Positions 35,945 through 45,569 of a stretch of 64,000 nt of DNA are shown in pieces; position 1 is the first letter of the stretch, and the number at the start of each line of letters is the position of its first letter. The notes below the pieces were generated by a model. It saw only the letters and a program-made list of their open reading frames with translations. It did not search any database and was not told where the DNA came from. The stretch lies in assembly GCA_038207565.1 (NCBI GenBank), contig JBBQZQ010000004.1:1-64000 (forward strand). Direction: 5' to 3'. Both the position numbers and the translations under genes were made by a program. The stretch comes from JALZAI01 sp038207565 (GTDB taxonomy: Bacteria > Actinomycetota > Actinomycetes > Mycobacteriales > Jatrophihabitantaceae).

Positions 35945-35971
35945 GGCGGGTGTGGCGGGTGTGGCGGGTGT
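35945..35971. repeat. three tandem 9-bp copies (GGCGGGTGT)
   Basis: Perfect triplicate of GGCGGGTGT on the plus strand, three bases beyond the metK stop on the minus strand. Probably slippage; no function visible. Confidence 0.8.
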
Positions 35972-35974
35972 GGA

Positions 35975-37171
<1,197 letters not shown>

Positions 37172-37247
37172 AGACGCTCCGGGGTTCGTGGAAAGGATGG
37201 AATGGGCAACTAGCCAGGGAATCGGCGTAGCCGGGAACGGGTGCAGT

Positions 37248-38489
37248 CTAGTCAAGGTCTACGGGTGCGCCGTGACGCCTGCCGAGCGCGTCGACCACCC
37301 GGTCGCAGACGACGGCAGCCAGCACCGCCTTCGGGCCGTGGGGCACGTCGGTCTCGCTCCCGTCTGCAGCAAGGATCACAGCGGCGTTGTGTGCCTGACC
37401 GAAGGCCTTGCCCGGGCCGACGGCGTTGACCACGAGCAGGTCGCACCGCTTACGGGCGAGCTTGGCCCGGCCGTGCGCGAGCACGTCCCCGCTATCGTCG
37501 CCGGTCTCGGCGGCGAACCCGACGAGCACCTGGCCCGGCCGGCGGTCAGCTACCAGTTCGGCGAGAACGTCGGGGTTCTCGACCAGCGCGATCGGCGTGG
37601 GGTCAGTCCCTGACTTCTTGATCTTGTGTTCGCTGGACTCGGCGGGACGGAAGTCAGCGACAGCGGCGGTCATCACGACCACGTCGGCGTCCGCGGCGGC
37701 CTTGTGTACCGCTTCGCGGAGTTCGATCGCGCTGACGACCCGCACGACGTCGACCGCCGCCGGGTCGGGCAGGGCGACATTCGCAGCGACGAGGGTGACG
37801 CGCGCGCCGCGGGCGGCCGCGACCGCGGCGATCGCGATGCCCTGCAGACCCGAGGACGCGTTACCCAGGAAACGCACGGGGTCGAGGGCCTCGCGGGTAC
37901 CGCCGGCGCTAACGACGACGTGGCAACCCTCGAGGTCGCGGGGCAGCGCATCCGGGCGGGCGAGCAGCAATTCGGCCATGGTCGCGATCTCGGCCGCCTC
38001 CGGCAGCCGGCCTTTGCCCGTGTCGGCGCCGGTCAGCCGTCCGGACGCGGGTTCGAGCACGACTACGCCCCGGGTGCGCAGGGTGGCGACGTTGGCCACC
38101 GTGGCCGGGTGCTCCCACATCTCGGTGTGCATGGCGGGCGCGACCAGCACGGGGCAACGGGCGGTGAGCAGGGTGTTGGTGAGCAGATCGTCGGCAAGTC
38201 CGTGTGCGGCCTTTGCGAGCAGATCCGCAGTGGCGGGCGCGACGACGACGATGTCGGCCGCACGTCCGAGCCGCACGTGCGGCACTCCGGCCGCCTCGGT
38301 CCAGACGTCGGTGGCGACGGGGCGGTGGGAGAGCGCCTCCCAGGTGGCGGCGCCGACGAATCGCAATGCCGCAGCGCTCGGCACGACGGTCACCTCGTGC
38401 CCTGCCTCGGTCAATCGTCGCAAGAGCTCGGCGGCCTTGTAGGCGGCGATGCCGCCCGTGACGCCGAGCACGACGCTCCGGCCGCTCAT
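37248..38489 (-). CDS. coaBC: phosphopantothenoylcysteine synthetase/decarboxylase
   Basis: Two steps of coenzyme A synthesis. 413 aa. N-terminal CoaC flavodoxin-like decarboxylase (about 1-185) with GVTGGIAAYKAAELLR, VVAPATADLLAK and PAMHTEMWEHP; C-terminal CoaB ligase (about 188-413) with VVSAGGTREALDPVR and EHKIKKSG. The CoaB site usually spelled NRSSGKMG reads NASSGLQG here. Between rpoZ and metK, the standard actinobacterial order. Confidence 0.95.
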   Translation of the reverse strand: MSGRSVVLGVTGGIAAYKAAELLRRLTEAGHEVTVVPSAAALRFVGAATWEALSHRPVATDVWTEAAGVPHVRLGRAADIVVVAPATADLLAKAAHGLADDLLTNTLLTARCPVLVAPAMHTEMWEHPATVANVATLRTRGVVVLEPASGRLTGADTGKGRLPEAAEIATMAELLLARPDALPRDLEGCHVVVSAGGTREALDPVRFLGNASSGLQGIAIAAVAAARGARVTLVAANVALPDPAAVDVVRVVSAIELREAVHKAAADADVVVMTAAVADFRPAESSEHKIKKSGTDPTPIALVENPDVLAELVADRRPGQVLVGFAAETGDDSGDVLAHGRAKLARKRCDLLVVNAVGPGKAFGQAHNAAVILAADGSETDVPHGPKAVLAAVVCDRVVDALGRRHGAPVDLD

Positions 38490-38592
38490 CGCCCTCGCTG
38501 TCCTTTCGGGAAAGACTGGCCGGGGACCTGTGGCTCGAGACCCGGGAACGGTCGTCGTGAGTCGGGGTCGTCAGTAAGACTGGCCGGTGGAC

Positions 38593-38859
38593 CTAGGAGG
38601 CGTCGCCCGGCTTGAACTCGATGAGATCGGAGTTGATCTCGCGCAATGCGATCGAGAGCGGCTTCTCCTGCGGAGCCGTCTCGACGAGGGGGCCGACGTA
38701 CTCGAGCAGGCCCTCGCCCAGCTGGCTGTAATAGGCGTTGATCTGGCGGGCGCGCTTCGCCGCGATGATCACGAGTGCGTACTTCGAGGCGGTGCGGTCG
38801 AGCAATTCGTCGATCGGCGGGTTGGTGATGCCTTCAGGGGCGGACAGGGGTCCAGACAC
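38593..38859 (-). CDS. rpoZ: RNA polymerase omega subunit
   Basis: Small RNAP assembly subunit, 88 aa, GTG start. Contains the omega signature ELLDRTASKYALVIIAAKRA and RQINAYYSQLGEGLLEYVGP, then an acidic end. Placed between gmk and coaBC as usual. Confidence 0.95.
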   Translation of the reverse strand: MSGPLSAPEGITNPPIDELLDRTASKYALVIIAAKRARQINAYYSQLGEGLLEYVGPLVETAPQEKPLSIALREINSDLIEFKPGDAS

Positions 38860-38927
38860 GTTGTAGCTCTCTGTTCGATTGCTCGGGTGGCGTCGAATTC
38901 GGCTTCCGTCGCACGCGGGATCGCTCC

Positions 38928-39485
38928 TCAGCGGCAGGCAGCGTCCATCAAGTCTATCAATTCTGCGGCCGCCCGCCCGACATCGTCGTTCACGACAACT
39001 GCATCGAACTCCGCCTCGGCAGCCAGTTCGACCCGGGCGTGGGCCAGGCGCGCCGAGATGTGCTCGCTCGCCTCGGTGCCGCGGCCGGACAGCCGGCGCT
39101 CCAGCTCGGCCCAGGATGGCGGGCCCAAGAACACCAGAAACGCGTCACTGAGCGCCGCCCGCACCTGCCGCGCGCCCTGCAGCTCGATCTCGAGCAGGGC
39201 GGCCTCGCCGGCCGCCAGGTGCGTCGCGAGGGGGGCGAGCGGGGTGCCGTACAGATTGCCGGCGAACTCGGCGTGTTCGAGCAGTTCGCCCGCGGCGACC
39301 ATTCGCCCGAACTCGGTGCGGTCGACGAAGTGGTACTCCCGGCCCTCGCGTTCCCCGGGACGCGGGAAGCGGGTGGTGCACGACACCGATACCCACACGT
39401 GCGGGAACAGGCGGCGTACGGCAGCCACCACCGTCCCCTTGCCGACCCCCGACGGTCCGGAGAGGACGGTCAGTCGGGTGGACAT
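38928..39485 (-). CDS. gmk: guanylate kinase
   Basis: Phosphorylates GMP to GDP. 185 aa. P-loop LSGPSGVGKGTVV at the N-terminus, GMP-binding SCTTRFPRPGEREGREYHFV, and lid region SGRGTEASEHISARL. Normally preceded by the nucleoid protein gene mihF; here the upstream neighbour is a kinase remnant and the pnt genes on the other strand. Confidence 0.96.
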   Translation of the reverse strand: MSTRLTVLSGPSGVGKGTVVAAVRRLFPHVWVSVSCTTRFPRPGEREGREYHFVDRTEFGRMVAAGELLEHAEFAGNLYGTPLAPLATHLAAGEAALLEIELQGARQVRAALSDAFLVFLGPPSWAELERRLSGRGTEASEHISARLAHARVELAAEAEFDAVVVNDDVGRAAAELIDLMDAACR

Positions 39486-39555
39486 GGCTCGGAACCTATC
39501 GCGCGGGCGGCCGCCCGAGTCGCCGCCATGGGACGGGCGCACCGATACTGGTGGC

Positions 39556-39633
39556 GTGACCGACGTCATCGCCGGGCGATTCGTGCTCCGGGACCCCATT
39601 GCGCGGGGCGGTATCGGGGTGGTCTGGCGGGCC
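39556..39633 (+). pseudogene. N-terminal remnant of a Ser/Thr protein kinase
   Basis: From GTG 39556 the plus strand reads TDVIAGRFVLRDPIARGGIG then VVWRA, which is the first strand and glycine-rich loop (GxGxxGxV) of a PknB-type kinase. After about 26 codons the similarity stops and no VAIK lysine or later motif follows before pntA. A GATACT hexamer six bases before the GTG would suit a leaderless start. Remainder of the 312-base gap (39486-39797) holds only a possible pntA promoter (TAGATT at 39721-39726). Confidence 0.6.
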
Positions 39634-39797
39634 CCTGTCCGCAGTGCTGTCGGCTGCCTCCGCACACCGCGCCGCGTCCTAGCGGTGAGGACGGGCACAG
39701 CGCGCCGAGCGCAAGTTGGCTAGATTCCCCGCATCGCCCGTGCTCCGCAGCTCGACCCGTCTCCCCTGTTCCGCGCCGTCCCAGAATGGAGTGCCGA

Positions 39798-41327
39798 GTG
39801 CTCATCGGAATCACCCGCGAGTCCCGCGCCGGCGAGACCCGCGTGTCGGCGACGCCGGCCACCGTGCTGCAACTGATCGGGCTCGGCTACGACGTGGTCG
39901 TCGAGACCGGCGCCGGCGTGTTGTCCCGCTTCGCCGACGACGCCTACGCTGAGGCCGGCGCCCGGGTCGGCACCCGCGAGGACGCGTGGCAGGCCGATGT
40001 CGTGTTCACCGTCAACGCACCGTCGACCGAAGAGATCGGTTACCTGCGTGACGGGGGGACCCTGATCGGCCTGCTCAGCCCCGCATTGAGTCCCGATCTC
40101 GTGACCGCTTTGGCGCAACGGCCGATCACCGCGCTCGCGATGGACGCGGTCCCGCGCATCTCGCGCGCTCAGTCGCTCGACGTCCTCAGCTCGATGGCAA
40201 ACATCGCCGGGTACCGCGCGGTCATCGAGGCGGCGCACGCGTTCGGTCGGTTCTTCACCGGGCAGGTGACCGCCGCGGGCAAGGTGCCACCGGCGAAGGT
40301 CCTGGTCGCCGGCGCCGGCGTCGCCGGGCTGGCCGCGATCAGCACGGCAAGCAGCCTCGGCGCCATCGTGCGCGCGACCGACCCACGCCCTGAGGTGGCC
40401 GAGCAGGTGCGCTCGCTGGGGGGCGAGTTCCTCGCCGTCGAGGTCGAGCAGGAGGTCAGCACAGACGGTTACGCGAAGGCGACCTCCGAGGACTACGACC
40501 GGCGTGCCGCCGAGATCTACAGCGAGCAGGCGGCCGACGTCGACATCATCATCACCACGGCGCTGATTCCGGGTCGACCAGCGCCCAAGCTGCTAACGGC
40601 CGAGAACGTCGCGAGCATGAAGCCGGGCAGCGTCGTCGTCGACATGGCTGCACAGCAGGGCGGCAACGTCGCCGGGACGGTCGCGGGCGAGGTCGTGGTC
40701 ACCGACAACAAGGTCACCCTCATCGGCTACACCGACCTGGCCGGCCGGCTGCCCACGCAGGCCTCGCAGCTGTACGGGACGAACCTGGTCAGCCTGATGA
40801 AGCTGCTGACCCCCGACAAGGACGGTCGGCTCGTCCTCGACTTCGACGACGTCGTGCAACGCACGATGACCGTCGTCCGAGACGGCGAGAAGACCTGGCC
40901 ACCGCCGCCGGTGCAGGTCTCCGCGGCGCCGCCTGCCAAGCCCGTGGCCGAACGGCCGATGCACGAACCGAAGCAGCCCCTCACGGCAGGGCGCAAGTAC
41001 GGCATCGTCGCGCTCGGCGCGGCACTGTTGTTCCTGCTGACCGCGTTCTCGCCGAACGAGCTGATCGGGCACTTCACGGTCTTCGTGCTGGCCATCGTCA
41101 TCGGCTACTACGTGATCGGCAACGTCCACCACGCACTGCACACACCGCTGATGTCGGTGACCAATGCGATCTCGGGGATCATCGTGGTCGGCGCGCTTCT
41201 GCAGATCGGGCACGCGGACACCACGATCACGGTGCTGTCGTTCGTCGCGATCCTGCTGGCGAGCATCAACGTCTTCGGCGGATTCGCCGTGACCCGGCGC
41301 ATGCTCAGTATGTTCTCGAAGGGCTGA
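39798..41327 (+). CDS. pntA: NAD(P) transhydrogenase subunit alpha (fused form)
   Basis: Proton-translocating transhydrogenase, NAD(H)-binding subunit. About 509 aa from GTG 39798, which has GGAG six bases before; ATG 39786 is possible. Domain I (about 1-380): IGITRESRAGETRVSATP, VLVAGAGVAGLAAISTA. C-terminal segment (about 415-509) holds four membrane helices, so the alpha-1 and alpha-2 chains often separate in bacteria are one polypeptide here. Ends five bases before pntB. Uses the proton gradient to make NADPH. Confidence 0.94.
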   Translation: MLIGITRESRAGETRVSATPATVLQLIGLGYDVVVETGAGVLSRFADDAYAEAGARVGTREDAWQADVVFTVNAPSTEEIGYLRDGGTLIGLLSPALSPDLVTALAQRPITALAMDAVPRISRAQSLDVLSSMANIAGYRAVIEAAHAFGRFFTGQVTAAGKVPPAKVLVAGAGVAGLAAISTASSLGAIVRATDPRPEVAEQVRSLGGEFLAVEVEQEVSTDGYAKATSEDYDRRAAEIYSEQAADVDIIITTALIPGRPAPKLLTAENVASMKPGSVVVDMAAQQGGNVAGTVAGEVVVTDNKVTLIGYTDLAGRLPTQASQLYGTNLVSLMKLLTPDKDGRLVLDFDDVVQRTMTVVRDGEKTWPPPPVQVSAAPPAKPVAERPMHEPKQPLTAGRKYGIVALGAALLFLLTAFSPNELIGHFTVFVLAIVIGYYVIGNVHHALHTPLMSVTNAISGIIVVGALLQIGHADTTITVLSFVAILLASINVFGGFAVTRRMLSMFSKG

Positions 41328-41332
41328 CGCCG

Positions 41333-42733
41333 ATGACCGCGGACACCGCCGCTCAGGCGGCCTACATCGTTGCGGCCCTGTTGTTCATCCTCAGCCTGGC
41401 GGGGCTCTCCAAGCACGAGACGTCGAGATCCGGCATCCTCTTCGGGATCGGTGGCATGGCCATCGCCCTGATCGCCACGATCGGGCTCGCGTCCCGCTCG
41501 ATCGCCGCTACCGGCCTCGGGCTGCTCGCCGTCGCGATGGTGATCGGCGCCGTCGTCGGGCTCTGGCGAGCCCGCGTCGTCGAGATGACGGGCATGCCCG
41601 AGCTGATCGCGCTGCTGCACAGCTTCGTCGGACTGGCGGCGGTGCTCGTCGGGTGGAACGGCTACTACGACGTCGAGGCGCGCGACGGTGGGGACGTCGC
41701 AGGATCCCTGCTGCGCATCCACCACGCCGAGGTGTTCATCGGCGTGTTCATCGGCGCGGTGACGTTCACCGGCTCGATCGTCGCGTACCTGAAGTTGTCG
41801 GCCCGCGTCAAGTCCAGCCCACTGACCCTCCCGGGCAAGAACCTGCTCAATCTCGGTGCCCTCGCGGCCTTCGTCGCACTCACCACGGCGTTCGTGATCA
41901 CGCCGCACCTGTGGCTGCTCGCGCTGATGACGGCAGTCGCGTTGCTGCTGGGATTGCACCTGGTCGCATCCATCGGCGGCGGCGACATGCCCGTCGTGGT
42001 GTCGATGCTCAACAGCTACTCGGGCTGGGCGGCCGCAGCATCGGGATTCCTGCTGAACAACAACCTGCTCATCGTCACCGGCGCGCTCGTCGGCTCGTCC
42101 GGTGCGTACCTGTCCTACATCATGTGCAAAGCAATGAACCGATCCTTCATTTCAGTCATTGCAGGAGGCTTCGGCATCGAGGGAGGGACGGCCGACGACA
42201 CCGACTACGGCGACCACCGCGAGATCAATGCGGTCGACACAGCGGACCTGCTACGCGAGGCGACATCGGTGATCATCACGCCTGGATACGGGATGGCGGT
42301 CGCGCAGGCGCAGTACCCCGTCGCCGATCTGACCCGCAAGCTGCGCGAGCGAGGCGTGGACGTTCGCTTCGGCATTCACCCGGTTGCCGGCCGCCTCCCC
42401 GGGCACATGAATGTTCTGCTGGCCGAGGCCAAGGTGCCCTACGACATCGTCCTGGAGATGGACGAGATCAACGAGGACTTCGCCGCGACCGCGGTCGTGC
42501 TCGTGATCGGCGCCAACGACACCGTCAACCCGGCTGCCGCCGAGGATCCCACCAGCCCCATCGCCGGGATGCCCGTGCTGCGGGTGTGGGAGGCGCATGA
42601 CGTGATCGTGTTCAAGCGGTCGATGAACACCGGATACGCCGGCGTGCAGAATCCGCTGTTCTTCCGGGACAACAGCCAGATGCTCTTCGGCGACGCCAAA
42701 GACCGCGTGCAGGACATCCTGGCCGCGCTCTAG
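41333..42733 (+). CDS. pntB: NAD(P) transhydrogenase subunit beta
   Basis: 466 aa. About nine membrane helices (residues 1-265) forming the proton channel, then the soluble NADP(H)-binding domain III (about 290-466) with ITPGYGMAVAQAQYPVADL, HPVAGRLPGHMNVLLAEA and VLVIGANDTVNPAA. Forms the alpha2-beta2 enzyme with pntA. Membrane part contains the GGGDMPVVVSMLNSYSGWAA motif. Confidence 0.95.
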   Translation: MTADTAAQAAYIVAALLFILSLAGLSKHETSRSGILFGIGGMAIALIATIGLASRSIAATGLGLLAVAMVIGAVVGLWRARVVEMTGMPELIALLHSFVGLAAVLVGWNGYYDVEARDGGDVAGSLLRIHHAEVFIGVFIGAVTFTGSIVAYLKLSARVKSSPLTLPGKNLLNLGALAAFVALTTAFVITPHLWLLALMTAVALLLGLHLVASIGGGDMPVVVSMLNSYSGWAAAASGFLLNNNLLIVTGALVGSSGAYLSYIMCKAMNRSFISVIAGGFGIEGGTADDTDYGDHREINAVDTADLLREATSVIITPGYGMAVAQAQYPVADLTRKLRERGVDVRFGIHPVAGRLPGHMNVLLAEAKVPYDIVLEMDEINEDFAATAVVLVIGANDTVNPAAAEDPTSPIAGMPVLRVWEAHDVIVFKRSMNTGYAGVQNPLFFRDNSQMLFGDAKDRVQDILAAL

Positions 42734-42751
42734 CCGACCCGTGCTCGTGCG

Positions 42752-42757
42752 TAGGGT
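42752..42757 (+). promoter_or_regulatory. -10 element of a leaderless promoter (aldo/keto reductase)
   Basis: TAGGGT followed by exactly seven bases and the ATG at 42765. This TANNNT-N7-start layout is the common actinobacterial signal for leaderless mRNA. No ribosome site is present. The same TAGGGT-N7-ATG occurs before zwf. Confidence 0.55.
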
Positions 42758-42764
42758 CGCCAGC

Positions 42765-43706
42765 ATGGAATTTCGGCGTCTCGGCAATTCCGGCCTGGTC
42801 GTTTCCGTCGTCGGGCTCGGCACCAACAACCTTGGCATGAAGCTCGACATGGACCAGAGCCGCGAGGTGGTGCACGCCGCGCTGGACGAGGGCATCAGCC
42901 TCTTCGACACCGCGGATTCCTACGGCAGGTCCGAGGAGCGGCTCGGCGAGATCCTGCAGGGCAAACGTGATGACATCGTGCTCGCGACGAAGTTCGGCAG
43001 CGACTCACGTGCGCGCGGCAACGACAACGGCGAGGACTGGGGCGCGCGCGGCTCACGCCGGTATATCAGCAAGGCCGTCGAATCGTCGCTGCGGCGCCTT
43101 CGCACCGACTGGATCGACCTCTACCAGATGCACCGTCCCGACGATGCCACGCCAATCGAGGAGACGCTGTCCGCGCTCGACGACCTGGTGCACAAGGGCA
43201 AGGTGCGCTACCTGGGCAGCTCGAACTTCGCCGGCTGGCAGGTCGCCGAGGCCGACTGGACCGCACGCACCCAGGGTCTGCAGCGGTTCATCAGCGCGCA
43301 GAACGAGTACAGCTGGCTCGAGCGCGACGTCGAGGAGGACGTTGTTCCGGCGCTCGAGCACTACGGCGTCGGCCTGCTGCCGTTCTTCCCGCTCGCGAGC
43401 GGGTTGCTAACCGGCAAGTACCGGCGCGGCCAGGCGGCGCCGGACGGCAGCAGGATCGCCGCTTGGGGACGCGAGTCCGTCCTCACCGACGAGACCTTCG
43501 ACGTGATCGAGAAGCTCGAGGCGTTCGCTGCCGAACGCGACGTCTCGTTGCTCGATGTCGTGATCGGCGGACTTGCCGCTCAGCCTGCCGTCGCCAGTGT
43601 GATCGCGGGCGCCACGTCGCGCGATCAGGTCGCCGCCAACGTCGCCGCCGGTCTGTGGCAACCGAGCGTCGGCGACCTCGCGACGCTCGACGAGCTCACC
43701 TCGTGA
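42765..43706 (+). CDS. aldo/keto reductase
   Basis: NADPH-dependent oxidoreductase, 313 aa, TIM barrel. Catalytic tetrad visible: Asp and Tyr in FDTADSYGRSEERLGEIL, Lys in VLATKFGSD and His in YQMHRPDD; the cofactor end has the usual PLASGLLTGKYRRG and VIAGATSRDQVAANV. Resembles the YajO/voltage-channel-beta-like group; substrate unknown. Follows pntB on the same strand by 31 bases but has its own leaderless -10. Converges on the oxygenase gene. Confidence 0.9.
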   Translation: MEFRRLGNSGLVVSVVGLGTNNLGMKLDMDQSREVVHAALDEGISLFDTADSYGRSEERLGEILQGKRDDIVLATKFGSDSRARGNDNGEDWGARGSRRYISKAVESSLRRLRTDWIDLYQMHRPDDATPIEETLSALDDLVHKGKVRYLGSSNFAGWQVAEADWTARTQGLQRFISAQNEYSWLERDVEEDVVPALEHYGVGLLPFFPLASGLLTGKYRRGQAAPDGSRIAAWGRESVLTDETFDVIEKLEAFAAERDVSLLDVVIGGLAAQPAVASVIAGATSRDQVAANVAAGLWQPSVGDLATLDELTS

Positions 43707-43790
43707 ACGGCCCGCGCCTGCGGCATCCCTCGGGGAACATGAGCCCCGACCCGTCGGATCCCGCGGGTGCGGGCCTCTTGATCACGGCAG

Positions 43791-44633
43791 TTAGAGGACC
43801 TCGACCGGAGGTAGGCCGAACATCGTCGGCGCGTTCTGCACGTGCGCGCGGATGTCCTCGCGCGAACCGTCGGCGGAGTCGATCCAGGAGTACAGCGGGG
43901 ACTCCACCTCGGGGTTTACGAAGTACATTAGCGCCTGCCGGTCGGTCAGCCCGTGGTTACGCACCTGGTGGTACAGCGGCGCAATCTTGCCGCCGGACAG
44001 TGCGGTGAGCACCGAACCGGGCATGATCACGACCTCGTCCGGGCCGGGCGTGATGGCCTTGACGCCGTCGTTGACGAAGATCTCCAGGCCCGGGGCGGTG
44101 GCGTGCAGGACGGTCACCATGTGCCCGTCCTCGTGCCGGTCCTGCAGCAGGTCACGCTCGGGCGGGGTCGGCAGGCAGTAGTTGATCTGCAGATAGGACG
44201 CCTTCTCGAAATCCGGTCCGTTCACGGCGCCGAAGTTCGCAGCCACGTCGTCCAGGATCGCTGCGACGAGCGGGGCGAGCGAGTCGCGCCAGCAGAGGAA
44301 CGCGGTGTTCAGATCCTGGATGTCCGCGGAGTTCGGAATGAGATCGAGCCGGCTCGACCACAGGGTGAAGCACTCGTTCATGTCCGGGCGGTCCGGGGTG
44401 ATGGAGTATTCGATGCCGAAGGGCCGGTAGCCGTAGTTATGGTCGGCGCTGCCGTGGGAGTTCTTGTCCTCCAGCGGACGCTGAAAGAAGTCCACCGCGG
44501 TGCTCAGCGCCGTACGCAGGCGAGCCGCGTCGACGGCGCAGAGCTTCACGACGGCGTATCCCTGGTCGATGATGTCCCGGCTGGCGCTGGCAACCGCACT
44601 GGCCACTGCTTCGGAGACGGTAAGTGCTGTCAT
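43791..44633 (-). CDS. 2-oxoglutarate/Fe(II) oxygenase, isopenicillin N synthase-like
   Basis: Non-heme iron oxygenase of unknown substrate, 280 aa. The double-stranded beta-helix core carries the iron triad His167-x-Asp169 (DRHEDGHMVTVLHA) and His222 (LYHQVRNHG), with Arg232 (DRQALMYFVNP) where 2OG carboxylate is bound (R-x-S in most, R-x-A here). N-terminal GYAVVKL and FFQRPLEDKNS are DIOX_N-like features. ATG 44633 follows a strong GGGAGGAA site. It sits after pyrF on the same strand, separated by two palindromes; no biosynthetic partner is evident nearby. Confidence 0.85.
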   Translation of the reverse strand: MTALTVSEAVASAVASASRDIIDQGYAVVKLCAVDAARLRTALSTAVDFFQRPLEDKNSHGSADHNYGYRPFGIEYSITPDRPDMNECFTLWSSRLDLIPNSADIQDLNTAFLCWRDSLAPLVAAILDDVAANFGAVNGPDFEKASYLQINYCLPTPPERDLLQDRHEDGHMVTVLHATAPGLEIFVNDGVKAITPGPDEVVIMPGSVLTALSGGKIAPLYHQVRNHGLTDRQALMYFVNPEVESPLYSWIDSADGSREDIRAHVQNAPTMFGLPPVEVL

Positions 44634-44697
44634 GCGAATTCCTCCCTGTGGGGAATTGATGGAGCGGAGTAATGCCTGGTGGGCCACAGCCCTAGTG

Positions 44698-44737
44698 CGC
44701 GATGCCTGGGCATCGCGTCGTCGCCTGACGTCAGGCG
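44698..44737 (-). terminator. two adjacent perfect palindromes after pyrF
   Basis: CGCCTGACGTCAGGCG (44722-44737) is a 16-base perfect palindrome; CGCGATGCC-TG-GGCATCGCG (44698-44717) is a 9-bp stem with a 2-base loop. Both lie in the 108-base gap between the pyrF stop and the oxygenase start. They could end pyr-operon transcription or be operators for the oxygenase gene. Confidence 0.5.
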
Positions 44738-44741
44738 GGTG

Positions 44742-45569
44742 TCACCTCCGGAGAAAAGCGAACCGCGAAGTCTGCACAGTTACCGCGTTCTGTAATGCGC
44801 CAATCGCCGGACCATATCTCAATACCTCGCGCGACACGCTCGGGAGCACAGCTTGCTGCGAGGTTGTGAAGATGCGGCCCACATCGTGAGCCGTACCGCC
44901 CTGCGTTCCTATTCCGGGGACGAGGAACGGTCCGTTCAGCCCGTCGAGCCGAGCTGCGGACGTACCGATCGTGGCACCGACGACGACGCCGAACGGTCCC
45001 AGCGGGACGTGCCCTGCGTTGCGCCCGGCCACGTCGTCCACGACGGTTTGCGCGACCGTGCGGCCGTCCGCGACGCTGGCGTGCTGGACCTGCCGGCCCT
45101 CGGGATTCGACGTGAGGGCGAGGACGAATACCCCCGCGTCATGCGCCTGCGCGAGGTCGAAGGCGGGTTGCAGCGAATCCACGCCGAGGTAGGGGCTGAC
45201 GGTGATCGCGTCCGCCGCGAGCGGTGCAGCAGGGTCGAGGTAGGCCCGCGCGTACGCCGCCATCGTCGTGCCGATGTCGCCGCGCTTGACGTCGAGGACG
45301 ACGAGCGCACCGGCCTCGCGGCAGGCGGCGACTGTCCGCTCCAGCACGGCGATACCGGCCGAGCCGTAGGTCTCGAAGAACGCCGACTGCGGCTTGACGA
45401 CCGCCGCAGTCGGGCCCAACGCGTCCGCGCAGATACGGGCGAACCGCTCCAGGCCGGTGACGTCGTCGGGCAGGCCCCATGCCTCGAGCAGCGCGGGATG
45501 CGGATCGATGCCCACACACAGCGATCCGCGATCGTCGAGCGCGGCGCTCAACCGAGCACCGAAGCTCAT
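44742..45569 (-). CDS. pyrF: orotidine 5'-phosphate decarboxylase
   Basis: Last step to UMP. 275 aa, the longer group found in mycobacteria. TIM barrel with GSLCVGIDPHPALLEAWGL, KPQSAFFETYGSAG and the catalytic LVVLDVKRGDIGTTMAAYA (Asp-x-Lys-x-x-Asp). Start overlaps the pyrD stop by four bases; last gene of the pyr operon. In most actinobacteria mihF and gmk follow; here an oxygenase gene follows. Confidence 0.96.
   Translation of the reverse strand: MSFGARLSAALDDRGSLCVGIDPHPALLEAWGLPDDVTGLERFARICADALGPTAAVVKPQSAFFETYGSAGIAVLERTVAACREAGALVVLDVKRGDIGTTMAAYARAYLDPAAPLAADAITVSPYLGVDSLQPAFDLAQAHDAGVFVLALTSNPEGRQVQHASVADGRTVAQTVVDDVAGRNAGHVPLGPFGVVVGATIGTSAARLDGLNGPFLVPGIGTQGGTAHDVGRIFTTSQQAVLPSVSREVLRYGPAIGALQNAVTVQTSRFAFLRR

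Noticed and set aside
37172..37247. Possible SAM riboswitch before metK
   Set aside because: Only 76 bases separate coaBC and metK and I could not find the conserved junctions of SAM-I or SAM-IV; no terminator either.
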